A program made the position numbers and the translations under genes. Source: Microbacterium sp. B35-30 (GTDB taxonomy: Bacteria; Actinomycetota; Actinomycetes; Actinomycetales; Microbacteriaceae). Taken from it: a stretch of DNA of 64,000 nucleotides. Of the stretch, positions 37,581-46,782 are shown in pieces. Where the stretch lies: positions 248,001 to 312,000 of the forward strand of contig NZ_MWLQ01000011.1 in assembly GCF_010634855.1 (NCBI RefSeq). Direction: 5' to 3'. The notes under the pieces were generated by a model, which made no database searches, was not told the origin of the DNA, and saw only the letters and a program-made list of their open reading frames with translations. Each line of letters opens with the position of its first letter. Position 1 is the stretch's first letter.

Positions 37581-38963
37581 TCAGTCCTCCGGAGCGTTGT
37601 GCGTCGATGCGGAGAGCAGCAGACGCACCGCGACGAGACTCGCGACCAGGGTGACGCCCGCGGCCAGCAGGAACGGCAGCCGCAGATCGATGCGCGCCAC
37701 CCAGCCGCCGAGCAGGGTCGCGAAGGGGAAGATGCCCCACGTCAGCGTGCGGCTGATGCCCAGCACACGGCCGAACAGGTGCCCGGGCACGATCCGCTGC
37801 CGGAGGGCGCCCCACGGCACGTTCCAGGTCGAGACCGCCGCAGCCATGGTGGCGTAGGCGATCGTGGCCGAGATCGCCTCGGGCGCCGCCCACACCCCGG
37901 CGAGCCCGATGGCTGCGACGAAGTTGGCCGCGAGCATCACTCGGCCGCGTCCGAACCTGGCGACCAGTGACGCCGCCACCAGCGAGCCCGCGAGGCCGCC
38001 CAGCCCGATGCCGGCGGTGACGAGTCCGATGGCGGCCGGCGCGACGTGGTGCACATCGAGGAAGTAGAGGAACACCGGCGCCTGCGCGAACGCGAACGCG
38101 CAGCCGACGATCGAGGTGAAGAGGACCATCGAGCGGAGGAAGCGGTGGCTCCAGAGATAGGCGAGCGCTTCTCGTGCCGAGACGTTCGAAGGTGCGGATG
38201 CCGCTGCCTCGGGGTCGGCGTCGGTCTCGGTCTCGGCTCCCATGTCGGCCGCAGCGAGAGGCTCACCGGCTGCGACCGCGGCCTCTGCCGTCGATGCGCT
38301 GTTCTTCGGCACCGACCGCTCCGACTGCAGCGGCCGGGCGGCCGAGAGCGGCAGCATCACCGCCAGGACGATGGGGATGAGGTAGCCCGCAGCACCGACC
38401 CACAGCGGCAGCGCCAGCGAGATGGCGAACAGGACACCGGCGATCGGCGAGGCGATGAAGCTGTCGATCGTGATCTGCGCCGCCTGCAGCCAGCCGTTCG
38501 CACGATCCAGTGCAGGGCGCTGCACGACGCTCGGCACGATGGAGTTCGTCGCGTTGTCGAACAGCGTCTCTCCGAGGCCGAACACGAGCACGCCCGCGAA
38601 CAGCCACCAGATGTCGATCGCCCCCGCGACGGTCAGGGCGGCCAGCCCCACCGCCGCGACTCCCCGGAGCCCATTGGCGATCGCCATGATCCATCGACGG
38701 TCGAAGCGGTCGACGATCATGCCGGCGGGCAGTCCGAAGACGAGCCAGGGCAGGAATGCCAGGGCGCCGATGGCCGAGATGGCGAGCGGGTCCCGGGTCA
38801 GGGTGGTCGCGACGAGCGGGACGGCGACGCGCCCCAGGCCGTCGGCCAGGTTGCTGAAGGCGGCGGCGGTCCACAGCTTGCCGAAGTCGCGGCCGAGTGG
38901 GACCCTGCCCGCCCGCCCGGCCGACGCTCCTGGAGGCTCTGCCGTGCCGAGCCGCTCGCTCAT
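37581..38963 (-). CDS. MFS efflux transporter (EntS/MdtH-like)
   Basis: A 460-residue transporter with about 12 helices in two halves, split by a long Ala/Glu-rich cytoplasmic loop (about residues 200-255). [24 protein letters not shown], the motif [36 protein letters not shown] and [23 protein letters not shown] resemble the EntS/drug-exporter branch. The substrate is unknown. Its ATG overlaps the stop of the 77-aa gene (ATGA), which itself overlaps the regulator gene, so three genes are coupled. Regulator-plus-exporter suggests induction by an exported compound. Confidence 0.85.
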   Translation of the reverse strand: MSERLGTAEPPGASAGRAGRVPLGRDFGKLWTAAAFSNLADGLGRVAVPLVATTLTRDPLAISAIGALAFLPWLVFGLPAGMIVDRFDRRWIMAIANGLRGVAAVGLAALTVAGAIDIWWLFAGVLVFGLGETLFDNATNSIVPSVVQRPALDRANGWLQAAQITIDSFIASPIAGVLFAISLALPLWVGAAGYLIPIVLAVMLPLSAARPLQSERSVPKNSASTAEAAVAAGEPLAAADMGAETETDADPEAAASAPSNVSAREALAYLWSHRFLRSMVLFTSIVGCAFAFAQAPVFLYFLDVHHVAPAAIGLVTAGIGLGGLAGSLVAASLVARFGRGRVMLAANFVAAIGLAGVWAAPEAISATIAYATMAAAVSTWNVPWGALRQRIVPGHLFGRVLGISRTLTWGIFPFATLLGGWVARIDLRLPFLLAAGVTLVASLVAVRLLLSASTHNAPED

Positions 38964-39193
38964 CGCGGGGGCATCCCCAGCGCGGCGAGTGCCTCGGCAT
39001 CGCGACGTGCGCCGGTGGCGGTGGCTCGAGCGGACATCGCACGGCGCCACTCGGCACCGTGTCGCAGCTCGACGCGTGCGATGACGTAGGCATCGATGGC
39101 GGATGCCGTCCGCAGCAGCGTGCGGTCGAATCGTGTGGTGGCAGATGCCACGAACCCGCGTGCCGCGAGCTCGCCTGCCGTGATGGTGCTCAT
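38960..39193 (-). CDS. 77-aa protein between regulator and exporter (unknown)
   Basis: A 77-residue soluble protein, basic and helical ([39 protein letters not shown]). No membrane segment and no domain that I recognise. It is embedded by 4-nt overlaps on both sides (ATGA with the regulator stop and with the MFS start), so expression is tied to both. It is too short for a transporter subunit; a modulator role is only a guess. Confidence 0.75.
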   Translation of the reverse strand: MSTITAGELAARGFVASATTRFDRTLLRTASAIDAYVIARVELRHGAEWRRAMSARATATGARRDAEALAALGMPPR

Positions 39194-39828
39194 GACTGTG
39201 CTCCTAGGTCGGGGAGCGGGAAGACGTCTGCCCGAATGGTGACAGGGCGCACGTTCTCGCCGGTCTGATTGCGGTACTTGTCCACGGCCTCGTCGATCAT
39301 GGCCATGATCTTGATGGTGAGCTCTTTGCTCTGCTCGGGGGTGAGTCGAGCGGTGGCCGTCGAGATGAGGGTGCCGTCCTGCCACGCCTCGTCTTCGCCT
39401 CCGATCCCCCGATTGACGAAGTCGAGCAGCTGCTCGTTGCGGTTGCGCAGGAATTCGTTCATGACGACCTGGGTCGCCGCCCGGCCGGCAGGGGTCGCCA
39501 TGGCTTCGGGATTGGCGAACGACACACCGCCGACGGGGCGTTCCCACCACCGCTCGCGGCCCGTGCCCCGGTCCGCGGCCTCACGGATGAGGTCCTGCTT
39601 GGCGAGCGCGCGGAGGTGGTAGCTCGTCGAGCCGCTGGACTCCCCCAGCCGCTCGGCCAGCGAACTCGCCGTCTGCGGGCCGTACTGGCTCAGGATGTCG
39701 TAGATCCTCACGCGCAGGGGGTGGGCCAGCGCTCGGAGCGCACCGGAATCGAGGACCCGGTCTTGGTGCGGACGCTGAGCGTCGGCGCCTGCGGCGTCCG
39801 GCTGCTGCGGTGTCTCGTTCTCTGGCAT
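39190..39828 (-). CDS. ArsR-like winged-helix regulator
   Basis: A 212-residue regulator. The N-terminal region to about 27 is polar. A winged-helix HTH follows ([25 protein letters not shown], then [26 protein letters not shown]; about 28-85) of the ArsR/helix_turn_helix_20 kind. The C-terminal half is predicted to be a mostly helical dimer or ligand domain. The ATG at 39828 lies 6 nt after TATCGT, with TTGCAA at 17 nt spacing as -35. That -35 is part of a triple TTTGCAA repeat, so autoregulation is likely. It leads the regulator/77-aa/MFS operon and is divergent from the M3 peptidase. Confidence 0.85.
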   Translation of the reverse strand: MPENETPQQPDAAGADAQRPHQDRVLDSGALRALAHPLRVRIYDILSQYGPQTASSLAERLGESSGSTSYHLRALAKQDLIREAADRGTGRERWWERPVGGVSFANPEAMATPAGRAATQVVMNEFLRNRNEQLLDFVNRGIGGEDEAWQDGTLISTATARLTPEQSKELTIKIMAMIDEAVDKYRNQTGENVRPVTIRADVFPLPDLGAQS

Positions 39829-39834
39829 GTCCTC

Positions 39835-39863
39835 ACGATAGCAATGCAAAGGAATCTTTGCAA
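39835..39863 (-). promoter_or_regulatory. Promoter of the ArsR-like regulator operon
   Basis: On the minus strand the -35 is TTGCAA (39858-39863), the spacer 17 nt, the -10 TATCGT (39835-39840), then 6 nt to the ATG. This is one of the few promoters here with a plausible -35. Confidence 0.65.
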
Positions 39864-39892
39864 GGGTTTTTTTGCAAGTAGTTGTTTGCAAA
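39846..39892. promoter_or_regulatory. Candidate operator: three TTTGCAA repeats at 14-nt spacing
   Basis: TTTGCAA starts at 39857, 39871 and 39885, exactly 14 nt apart. The first also forms an inverted repeat GCAAAG-gaat-CTTTGC (39846-39861). The stretch is unusually AT-rich for this genome and overlaps the regulator -35. Confidence 0.65.
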
Positions 39893-39921
39893 CGGATCTC
39901 GGCATTCCCCGACCGCGCCAC

Positions 39922-39927
39922 TAGGCT
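39922..39927 (+). promoter_or_regulatory. -10 box for the M3 peptidase gene (leaderless)
   Basis: TAGGCT ends 7 nt before the ATG at 39935. Confidence 0.55.
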
Positions 39928-39934
39928 GGTCGCC

Positions 39935-41986
39935 ATGCCGAACGCCAACCCGCTCCTGTCCCCCAGCGCCCTGCCCTACGGACTTCCGGACTACTCCGCG
40001 ATCCGCCCCGAGCACTATCTGCCCGCGTTCGAGCAGGCGTTCGCGGCGCACACGGCCGAGGTCTCGGCGATCACGCGGGTGCGCTCCATGCCGACATTCG
40101 AGAACACCCTGGTCCCGCTCGAAGAGAGTGGGCGACTTCTGGGCGATGTCGCGCGGACGTTCTACACCGTGTCGTCGGCGGATGCGACATCCGAGATCCA
40201 GGAGATCGAGGAGCAGCTGGCGCCGCTCATGTCGGCGCACCAGGACTCGATCCAGCTGGACTCCGATCTGTACTGGCGGATCAAGACGATCCACGACCAA
40301 CTGGACCAGCTCGACCTCACGGCGGAGCAGCGGTATCTCGTGGAGCGCCACTACACCGAGATGTCCCACGCCGGCGCCGGCCTCGACGACGACGCGAAGA
40401 AGCGCCTCACCGAGCTGAACCAGCGCTTGTCGACGCTCACCACGCAGTTCGAGAAGAACCTCCTCGCCGATACCAACGACTTGGCGGTCGTGTTCGACGA
40501 CGCCTCCCAGCTCGACGGGCTCTCGGAGGGCGAGCTGTCCGCGGCCGCGCAGGCCGCCGCCGACCGTGGCCTCGACGGCAAATGGGTCGTCACACTCACG
40601 CTGTTCACGGGCCACCCCTACCTGTCGAGTCTGACCGACCGGGAAGCACGCGCACGCCTGCTCGCGGCATCCCGTTCACGCGGCTCTCGCGGCAACGAGC
40701 ACGACAACCGTGCCACCCTGCTGGAGATCGTGCGCCTGCGGGCCGAGCGAGCGGCGCTGCTGGGGTACGACTCGCACGCCGCCTACATCACGTCGGATGA
40801 GACCGCGGGCTCTCCTGCAGCGGTGCACGACCTGCTCCGACAGCTCGCGGTGCCCGCGGCCCGCAATGCGCGCCGTGAGCAGCAGAAGCTGCAGGCGATC
40901 ATCGACGCCGGGAGCGATCCGTTCCTGCTCGAGGCGCACGACTGGGCGTTCTACACCGAGAAGGTGCGGGCTGCGGAGTACGACCTCGACCGGGCTGCGC
41001 TGCGCCCGTGGTTCGAAGCCGAGCGTGTGCTGCAGAACGGCGTGTTCCGCGCCGCGACCGACCTGTACGGCATCACGTTCAGCGAACGCGGCGATCTCGG
41101 CGCGTACCACGACGACGCACGCGTCTTCGAGGTGCACAACGCCGACGGATCCACACTCGGGCTCTACATCCTCGACCTGTACACGCGTGACACGAAGCGC
41201 GGCGGCGCCTGGATGAACTCGATCGTTCTGCAGTCGCGCCTGCGCGGGACGCAGCCCATCGTGGTCAACAACCTCAACGTGCCGAAGCCCGCCGAGGGGC
41301 GACCGACGCTCCTTAGCCTCGACGAGGTCACGACGCTGTTCCACGAATTCGGTCACGCGCTGCACGGCCTGTTCGCGACGGTCACCTACCCGCACTTCGC
41401 GGGCACCAACGTGTACCGGGACTTCGTCGAGTTCCCGAGTCAGGTGAACGAGATGTGGATCTACTGGCCCGAGATCCTCGGGTCGTACGCCCGCCACATC
41501 GACACCGACGAGCCGCTTCCGAGCGAGATCGTCGAGAAGCTGCATGCCTCCGAGGCGTTCAACCAGGGCTTCGCGACCAGCGAGTACCTGGCGGCGGCGT
41601 GGCTCGACCAGGCGTGGCACTCGCTCTCGGTCGACGAGGCGGCGGCCGACCTCGACGTCGCCGCGTTCGAGGCATCCGCTCTCGCCGACATCGGCCTCGA
41701 CAACCCGGTGGTGCCGACGCGCTACTCGTCGACGTACTTCGCGCACGTCTTCTCGGGCGGCTACAGCGCCGGCTACTACTCGTACATCTGGAGCGAGGTC
41801 CTCGACGCCGACACCGTGGAGTGGTTCCGTGAGAACGGCGGCCTCCGCCGCGAGAACGGCGACCGCTTCCGCGATCGACTGCTGGGCGTCGGCGGATCGA
41901 AGGATCCGCTCGAGGCGTACCGGGACTTCCGCGGGCGGGATGCAGCGATCCAGCCGCTGCTCGAGCGCCGCGGCCTCGCAGGGTAG
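39935..41986 (+). CDS. M3 family metallopeptidase (peptidyl-dipeptidase Dcp-like)
   Basis: A 683-residue zinc peptidase, the usual size for oligopeptidase A/Dcp enzymes. The zinc site is FHEFGHALHGLF (HExxH near 470-474), with the third ligand expected in the following Glu-containing segment (YRDFVEFPSQVNEMW). The start YGLPDYSAIRPEHYLPAF and the end FSGGYSAGYYSYIWSEVLDAD with LEAYRDFRGRDA are typical. No signal peptide, so it should work in the cytoplasm on oligopeptides. The ATG is placed by the -10 box and the canonical N-terminus. It lies beside the TTTGCAA array and may share regulation with the divergent operon. Confidence 0.93.
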   Translation: MPNANPLLSPSALPYGLPDYSAIRPEHYLPAFEQAFAAHTAEVSAITRVRSMPTFENTLVPLEESGRLLGDVARTFYTVSSADATSEIQEIEEQLAPLMSAHQDSIQLDSDLYWRIKTIHDQLDQLDLTAEQRYLVERHYTEMSHAGAGLDDDAKKRLTELNQRLSTLTTQFEKNLLADTNDLAVVFDDASQLDGLSEGELSAAAQAAADRGLDGKWVVTLTLFTGHPYLSSLTDREARARLLAASRSRGSRGNEHDNRATLLEIVRLRAERAALLGYDSHAAYITSDETAGSPAAVHDLLRQLAVPAARNARREQQKLQAIIDAGSDPFLLEAHDWAFYTEKVRAAEYDLDRAALRPWFEAERVLQNGVFRAATDLYGITFSERGDLGAYHDDARVFEVHNADGSTLGLYILDLYTRDTKRGGAWMNSIVLQSRLRGTQPIVVNNLNVPKPAEGRPTLLSLDEVTTLFHEFGHALHGLFATVTYPHFAGTNVYRDFVEFPSQVNEMWIYWPEILGSYARHIDTDEPLPSEIVEKLHASEAFNQGFATSEYLAAAWLDQAWHSLSVDEAAADLDVAAFEASALADIGLDNPVVPTRYSSTYFAHVFSGGYSAGYYSYIWSEVLDADTVEWFRENGGLRRENGDRFRDRLLGVGGSKDPLEAYRDFRGRDAAIQPLLERRGLAG

Positions 41987-41989
41987 GCG

Positions 41990-43135
41990 CTAGCCACCGC
42001 CGGCGTGGGCTACCGCCCATGCCGCCGCTGCCGCGCGCGTCGGCACTCCGAGCTTCGTCCGGGCATTGGCGACGTGCCGGTGCACCGTGTGGACGCTGAG
42101 GAAGAGCTCGGCCGCGATCTGCGCATCCGTCTTGCCCTGTGAGATCAGCACGAGCACCTCTCGCTCCCTGGCCGAGATCGGAGAGGCCATCCGGCCCGGC
42201 CCCGTCTCCGGCTCCCGCGTGTCGGCCACGAGTCCGCCGGGGAGCTGCGCGTCGGTGACGCCGTCGAAGGCGAGCGCACGGCGCAGGAAGCCGGCGGCGT
42301 CGCCGTGCCACGGGTGATGAGCGGAGCCGTCGAGCACCTCCAGCCGCGCACCGGGGATCGCGGCCGCGGCGGCGGCACCGAGCGCGAGGGGAATGGCCCG
42401 ATCTCCTCTCCGGTGCAGCACGAGGGCGGGCGTCCGCACGCGAGACGCTGCCGCGCGAGCGTCGAACGAGTACACCGCGCGAAGCCCCGCAGCCGCGGCA
42501 TCGGCGGTCGCGGTCGATCGCTGGTGGCGGGCGTAGGCGCGGCGCTGCTCCGCCGTGGCGTCCGGGTAGAAGATGTCGGACATCACTCGCGAGCTGACCC
42601 CCCAGCTGCGGCGCACCAGCTCGACGAGTGCCGCACGGTCGGCGGGCGAGGCGATCGAGGAGCCGTCGAGGTACGCCCCGGACAGGATGAGACGCCGCAC
42701 GCGATCCGGATGCCGCGCCGCGAACTCGACCGCGACCGCGCACCCGGACGAGCCCGCGAACAACGTCGCCTCCGGTGCGTCGGCCGCGTCGAGCACAGCC
42801 TTCATCGCCGCGACGTGAGGCTCGAGGCTGTCTGGAGTCTCGGGGCGCGACCGTGAGAGCCCGCTTCCGGGCGGGTCCGTCCGGATGACGCGACGATGAC
42901 GCGCCATCTCCTCCACGAACGCGCGGAACGGCGCGTACTCCCAATCGCGCTCGAGATGACTCATCCACCATCCCCCGATGAGCAGGGGCGCGCCGGACCC
43001 GATCTCCGACCATGCGACGTCGTCGGAGCCCGACCAGACGTAGCTGACGGTGGACACGACATCAGTATGGGCCACGCTCCCGCCCGCCGCGGGCGGGGCG
43101 TGGCCGCCGGCGCGCGGCGCCTCGGGCTCGCTCAC
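41990..43135 (-). CDS. Alpha/beta-hydrolase fused to a LuxR-type HTH
   Basis: A 381-residue two-domain protein. Residues about 30-300 form an alpha/beta-hydrolase fold: RTDPPGSGLSRS, nucleophile elbow LFAGSSGCAVAVEFA (Ser kept, but the outer glycines of GxSxG are replaced) and a late His in SAHHPWHG. Residues about 315-381 are a LuxR/NarL HTH (ISAREREVLVLISQGKTDAQIA, then LSVHTVHRHVANARTKLG). A hydrolase-like sensor joined to a DNA-binding domain suggests a ligand-responsive regulator. The GTG at 43135 is 10 bp after the stop of the upstream gene; a shorter start at VSTVSYVWSG is possible. It is convergent with the M3 gene. Confidence 0.85.
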   Translation of the reverse strand: MSEPEAPRAGGHAPPAAGGSVAHTDVVSTVSYVWSGSDDVAWSEIGSGAPLLIGGWWMSHLERDWEYAPFRAFVEEMARHRRVIRTDPPGSGLSRSRPETPDSLEPHVAAMKAVLDAADAPEATLFAGSSGCAVAVEFAARHPDRVRRLILSGAYLDGSSIASPADRAALVELVRRSWGVSSRVMSDIFYPDATAEQRRAYARHQRSTATADAAAAGLRAVYSFDARAAASRVRTPALVLHRRGDRAIPLALGAAAAAAIPGARLEVLDGSAHHPWHGDAAGFLRRALAFDGVTDAQLPGGLVADTREPETGPGRMASPISAREREVLVLISQGKTDAQIAAELFLSVHTVHRHVANARTKLGVPTRAAAAAWAVAHAGGG

Positions 43136-43145
43136 CGATCGAGCG

Positions 43146-43970
43146 CTATCCCAGCCGGGCGAGCAGGGCAGTCGCGCGTGGATGCCTCAGGGCGATCCAG
43201 GTCGCGTCCGCGCGCGCGACCACACCACCGCTCTCGTCGACCATCGCGACGGACGTCTCGTACCGCCGACGGTGCTGCTCGCGGGTCCAGCTGTGGAGTA
43301 CGAGATGCTCCCCGACGCGTGGACGGCGTTCCACGTGGCCCGTGATCGTCCCCAGCAGGCACAGGATGCGCTCTTCCAGCGCGTGCGCCGGGTAGCTCGG
43401 GCAGTCGAGCGCAGCCCACACCGCGGGATAGTCGGCGACGCCCGCGTGCGACACGTGCGTGTCGACGCTCCACGGCGCGGCGAGACGCGTGCCACCGGCC
43501 AGCGGGCCCGGCGTGACGTGCATGCCGTCCACGCGCTCCGTTCCGCACACGACGCAATCGGCCAGAGCGTGGCGCACGCCGGCCAGCGGGTAGCGGGATC
43601 TCGCCGCGAGCGCTTCGTCATAGGTGGGCGCGGCCGGCATGGCCGCATCCACGAGGCGACCCGGGCGCGCCCGCGCGAGGAGTCGCCGCCGGTCGAAAAC
43701 CAGTGCGCCACCACTCCCGTCACCGACCACCGGCAGCTCGCGGCCGAGAGGGATCGGCCGGTGCAGGACCACGGTGGTCGTCTCCGCGTCGATGTGCTGG
43801 GCGATGGAGCCGGCGGCGAAGCCGCCGTTGGCGGAGCGGCGTGGACCGTTCAGCCGGCGATCGATGGCGACGGTGCCGATCTGTTCGGGCGAGGTGGTGA
43901 AGTCGGGCGCCGAGAGGGCGTGCGTCGAGGAGGGGTCGAGTTCGAGGGCGGGAAGAGCGAGTGCTGACAT
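43146..43970 (-). CDS. Conserved protein, possibly hotdog thioesterase-like
   Basis: A 274-residue soluble protein. Near residue 37 a run RRLNGPRRSANGGFAAG precedes TTTVVLHRPIPLG, and near 145 a DCVVCG segment may bind metal. A second region (GTITGHVERRPRVGEHLVLHSW, then SVAMVDESGGVVARADATWIALR) looks like an acyl-thioesterase (hotdog) strand-helix pattern. The thioesterase idea rests only on this pattern. The ATG is preceded by CGGAGC and a weak TTTACT box. It lies 10 bp upstream of the hydrolase-LuxR gene in the same direction, so the two are likely cotranscribed. Confidence 0.6.
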   Translation of the reverse strand: MSALALPALELDPSSTHALSAPDFTTSPEQIGTVAIDRRLNGPRRSANGGFAAGSIAQHIDAETTTVVLHRPIPLGRELPVVGDGSGGALVFDRRRLLARARPGRLVDAAMPAAPTYDEALAARSRYPLAGVRHALADCVVCGTERVDGMHVTPGPLAGGTRLAAPWSVDTHVSHAGVADYPAVWAALDCPSYPAHALEERILCLLGTITGHVERRPRVGEHLVLHSWTREQHRRRYETSVAMVDESGGVVARADATWIALRHPRATALLARLG

Positions 43971-44076
43971 GCTCCGAGTAAAGGCGTGGCGGCACCCGCC
44001 CCGCCTCGCCCGATCCGGCTATTCGCGCATGGCCCGAAATGGCCAGACCGAGGGAGGCTGATGCCGTCGGAGCTCG

Positions 44077-45195
44077 TCAGATCAGCTGGAGCTCTCGCGC
44101 GAACGCCCGCACACGATCGGCCATCACCGCCGGCACTTCGGCGACGGCGAAGTGTCCGCCCTCGCTCAGCCGCTCGAAGGTGCGCAGGTCACGGTAGAAG
44201 CGCCGCGCGAGCGATTCCGGGTAGTCGCCCTCGTGGCGCTGGATGTGGACGGATGCCGGGATCACGACCGGGGGCATCTCGTCGGGCTGGTCTGCCCCCT
44301 CGTAGTACGGGCGGAACGAAGAGCCGATGCTCTGCGTCGTCCAGTAGATCATCGCCTCCGTGAGGATGCGGTCGCGCGAGATCCGGCGTTCGACCGCCCG
44401 TGGATCCCCCGCGGGCGTGTCGCTCCACTCCACGAGCTTCTCGGCCAGCCAGGCGACGAGCCCCGCCGGAGAGTCGTTCAGCGCGGCCGCCAAGGTGTCG
44501 GGTCGCGTCCCCTGCACGTGCCCGTACGCGCCGTTCGCACCACCCCACTGCTCGAGGCGGGCGAAGAACGCCACCTCGTCGGGCGCCGTGAGCTCCGGTC
44601 GCTCGACCATCGACGGGAAGTGGGAGTGCGTCACGATGACCCCGGCGATCGCGTCGGGGTACGAGCCGGCGATCAGATCGTTCACGTTGGCCGAGACGTC
44701 CTCGCCGTACGTGAGATACCTCTCGTAGCCCAACACCTCCGTCATGAGGGCGTGCATCGTGGCCGCGAGGCGGACCTCGGTGACGGGCCCGTCGGCATAG
44801 ACCGACGAATAGGCGAAGCCCGGGAAGCTCGGCACCACCACGTGGAAGTCGGGCAGCAGGTCGGCGAAATCCAGCTGCAGTGCGAACGTGTGCGGCCAGC
44901 CGTGCATCACGAGCAGCGCCGGCGCGTCGGCGCGTTCGGAGCGCAGATGCGCGAAGTGGACCGTGCTGTCGCCGACCTCGGCGAGGAACTGGGGATGCCG
45001 GTTCAGCCACCCTTCGCGGCTGCGCCAGTCCCAGGTGCGCCAGGTCGCGACGAGTTCCGCAAGGTAGTCGGCGCTCATGCCGGCCCGCGGCCGGCGGGGC
45101 GAGTCCGGCAACGGCCGGAAGCGATCGAGACGCTCGCTCAGATCGGCGAGTTCGGAATCGGGCACCTGGATGGAGAAGGGGCGCGGGCTGTTCAC
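44077..45195 (-). CDS. Epoxide hydrolase family protein
   Basis: A 372-residue alpha/beta-hydrolase with the N-terminal EHN extension: MNSPRPFSIQVPDSELADLSERLDRFRPLP, interrupted by the lid. Then WRTWDWRSREGWLNRHPQF, the oxyanion block LLVMHGWPH, the nucleophile region YGEDVSANVND (Asp nucleophile), and the closing GGHFAVAEVP with the catalytic His. This is the microsomal-type epoxide hydrolase layout. Natural substrate unknown. The GTG at 45195 has TAGCTT 6 nt upstream, so it is a single leaderless gene. It lies between the thioesterase-like gene and clpX. Confidence 0.9.
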   Translation of the reverse strand: MNSPRPFSIQVPDSELADLSERLDRFRPLPDSPRRPRAGMSADYLAELVATWRTWDWRSREGWLNRHPQFLAEVGDSTVHFAHLRSERADAPALLVMHGWPHTFALQLDFADLLPDFHVVVPSFPGFAYSSVYADGPVTEVRLAATMHALMTEVLGYERYLTYGEDVSANVNDLIAGSYPDAIAGVIVTHSHFPSMVERPELTAPDEVAFFARLEQWGGANGAYGHVQGTRPDTLAAALNDSPAGLVAWLAEKLVEWSDTPAGDPRAVERRISRDRILTEAMIYWTTQSIGSSFRPYYEGADQPDEMPPVVIPASVHIQRHEGDYPESLARRFYRDLRTFERLSEGGHFAVAEVPAVMADRVRAFARELQLI

Positions 45196-45201
45196 ACGCC
45201 G

Positions 45202-45207
45202 AAGCTA
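45202..45207 (-). promoter_or_regulatory. -10 box for the epoxide hydrolase gene (leaderless)
   Basis: TAGCTT on the minus strand ends 6 nt before the GTG at 45195. Confidence 0.5.
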
Positions 45208-45303
45208 CTCGGCACCTCCGACACGCGCGCGCATCGCCTGCATGGCCCGCTTCGTCCGCGCGAAGGTGGTCCGCCGGCCTCCCGACGGGACCGCGCGGAT
45301 GGA

Positions 45304-46572
45304 TCAGGCGCTCTTGCGCTTCTCCCGCAGGACGAAGGTCGGCGCTGCGCCCTCTTCCACGGCGGCCCGGGTCACGATGACCTTGTCTACGTCGTCGGTC
45401 GAGGGGATGTCGAACATGATCGGGCCGAGAACGTCCTCGAGGATCGCGCGCAGGCCGCGCGCGCCGGTCTTGCGTGCCACGGCCAGATCGGCGATGGCTT
45501 CGAGCGCTTCGCGGTCGAACTCGAGCGCCACGCCGTCCAGTTCGAACATGCGGTGGTACTGCTTCACGAGCGCGTTCTTCGGCTCGGTGAGGATCTCCAT
45601 GAGCGCTTCGCGATCGAGCGGAGATACAGACGCCACCACCGGCAGCCGGCCGATGAACTCGGGGATCAGGCCGAACTTGTGCAGGTCTTCGGGCTGCACA
45701 TCGCCGAACAGATTGAGGTCTTCGTCCTTGCGGTGCAGCGAGGCGCCGAAGCCGACGCCGTGCTTGCCGACGCGTGACGAGATGATGTCTTCCAGCCCGG
45801 CGAAGGCGCCGGCCACGATGAACAGCACGTTCGTCGTGTCGATCTGGATGAACTCCTGGTGGGGATGCTTGCGACCGCCTTGCGGCGGCACGGATGCGAC
45901 GGTGCCCTCGAGGATCTTCAGGAGCGCCTGCTGGACGCCCTCCCCCGACACGTCGCGGGTGATCGACGGGTTCTCGGCCTTGCGGGCGATCTTGTCGACC
46001 TCGTCGATGTAGATGATGCCGGTCTCGGCGCGCTTCGTGTCGAAGTCGGCGGCCTGCAGCAGCTTGAGGAGGATGTTCTCGACGTCCTCGCCGACATACC
46101 CCGCCTCGGTCAGTGCGGTCGCGTCCGCGACGGCGAACGGGACGTTGAGGCGCTTGGCCAGGGTCTGTGCGAGGTAGGTCTTGCCGCACCCCGTGGGCCC
46201 GAGCAGGAGGATGTTGCTCTTCGCGAGCTCGATCTCGTCGGCGCGCTGCTCGGCGGACTGGATCGTGCCGTGTGCGCGCACGCGCTTGTAGTGGTTGTAC
46301 ACCGCGACCGACAGCGCCCGCTTGGCATCGGTCTGACCGACCACGTACTCCTCGAGGAACGCGAAGATCTCGCGCGGCTTGGGAAGATCGAAGTCTGCGA
46401 CGACGCCCGACGAGGACTCGGCCATGCGCTCTTCGATGATCTCGTTGCAGAGCTCGACGCACTCGTCGCAGATGTAGACGCCCGGCCCAGCGATGAGCTG
46501 CTGGACCTGCTTCTGGCTCTTGCCGCAGAAGGAGCACTTGAACAAGTCGGCGCTTTCACCGATGCGTGCCAT
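45304..46572 (-). CDS. clpX: ClpX ATPase, specificity subunit of Clp protease
   Basis: A 422-residue AAA+ unfoldase. The zinc-binding domain has Cys13, Cys16, Cys35 and Cys38 ([19 protein letters not shown]). Walker A is [14 protein letters not shown] (about 120-133) and Walker [11 protein letters not shown]. The pore loop lies in [19 protein letters not shown], and the IGF-type ClpP-docking loop is seen as HGVGFGAS. It feeds substrates to ClpP1P2. AGGAGGAG precedes the ATG, and a TAGGCT box at 46621-46626 suggests its own promoter after a hairpin downstream of clpP2. Confidence 0.97.
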   Translation of the reverse strand: MARIGESADLFKCSFCGKSQKQVQQLIAGPGVYICDECVELCNEIIEERMAESSSGVVADFDLPKPREIFAFLEEYVVGQTDAKRALSVAVYNHYKRVRAHGTIQSAEQRADEIELAKSNILLLGPTGCGKTYLAQTLAKRLNVPFAVADATALTEAGYVGEDVENILLKLLQAADFDTKRAETGIIYIDEVDKIARKAENPSITRDVSGEGVQQALLKILEGTVASVPPQGGRKHPHQEFIQIDTTNVLFIVAGAFAGLEDIISSRVGKHGVGFGASLHRKDEDLNLFGDVQPEDLHKFGLIPEFIGRLPVVASVSPLDREALMEILTEPKNALVKQYHRMFELDGVALEFDREALEAIADLAVARKTGARGLRAILEDVLGPIMFDIPSTDDVDKVIVTRAAVEEGAAPTFVLREKRKSA

Positions 46573-46620
46573 GCCGCTCCTCCTCGTGACGTCGGGGGCA
46601 AGCCCCCCAGCTGTTCTCCG

Positions 46621-46626
46621 AGCCTA
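46621..46626 (-). promoter_or_regulatory. Candidate -10 for clpX
   Basis: TAGGCT on the minus strand with a leader of about 42 nt carrying AGGAGGAG, unlike the leaderless genes. Confidence 0.5.
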
Positions 46627-46694
46627 ATAGCTGACGCCGACATGCGGCGGCATTGCGACGCACGTTGTGGAATCGGCGGTTTCGCGCTCAGCGG

Positions 46695-46757
46695 ACGCCC
46701 CGCCGCCCGGCCGCACGACGACGCCCCGCCGCCCGGAGAATCCGGGCGACGGGGCGT
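46695..46757 (-). terminator. Hairpin with duplicated arm between clpP2 and clpX
   Basis: ACGCCCCGCCGCCCGG occurs twice in direct repeat (46695-46710, 46721-46736). The complementary arm (one mismatch) is at 46742-46757. Either copy can pair with it. It lies 26 nt after the clpP2 stop, without a U-tract. Confidence 0.6.
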
Positions 46758-46782
46758 TGAAGAACCGCTGCTGTCGAAGCGA

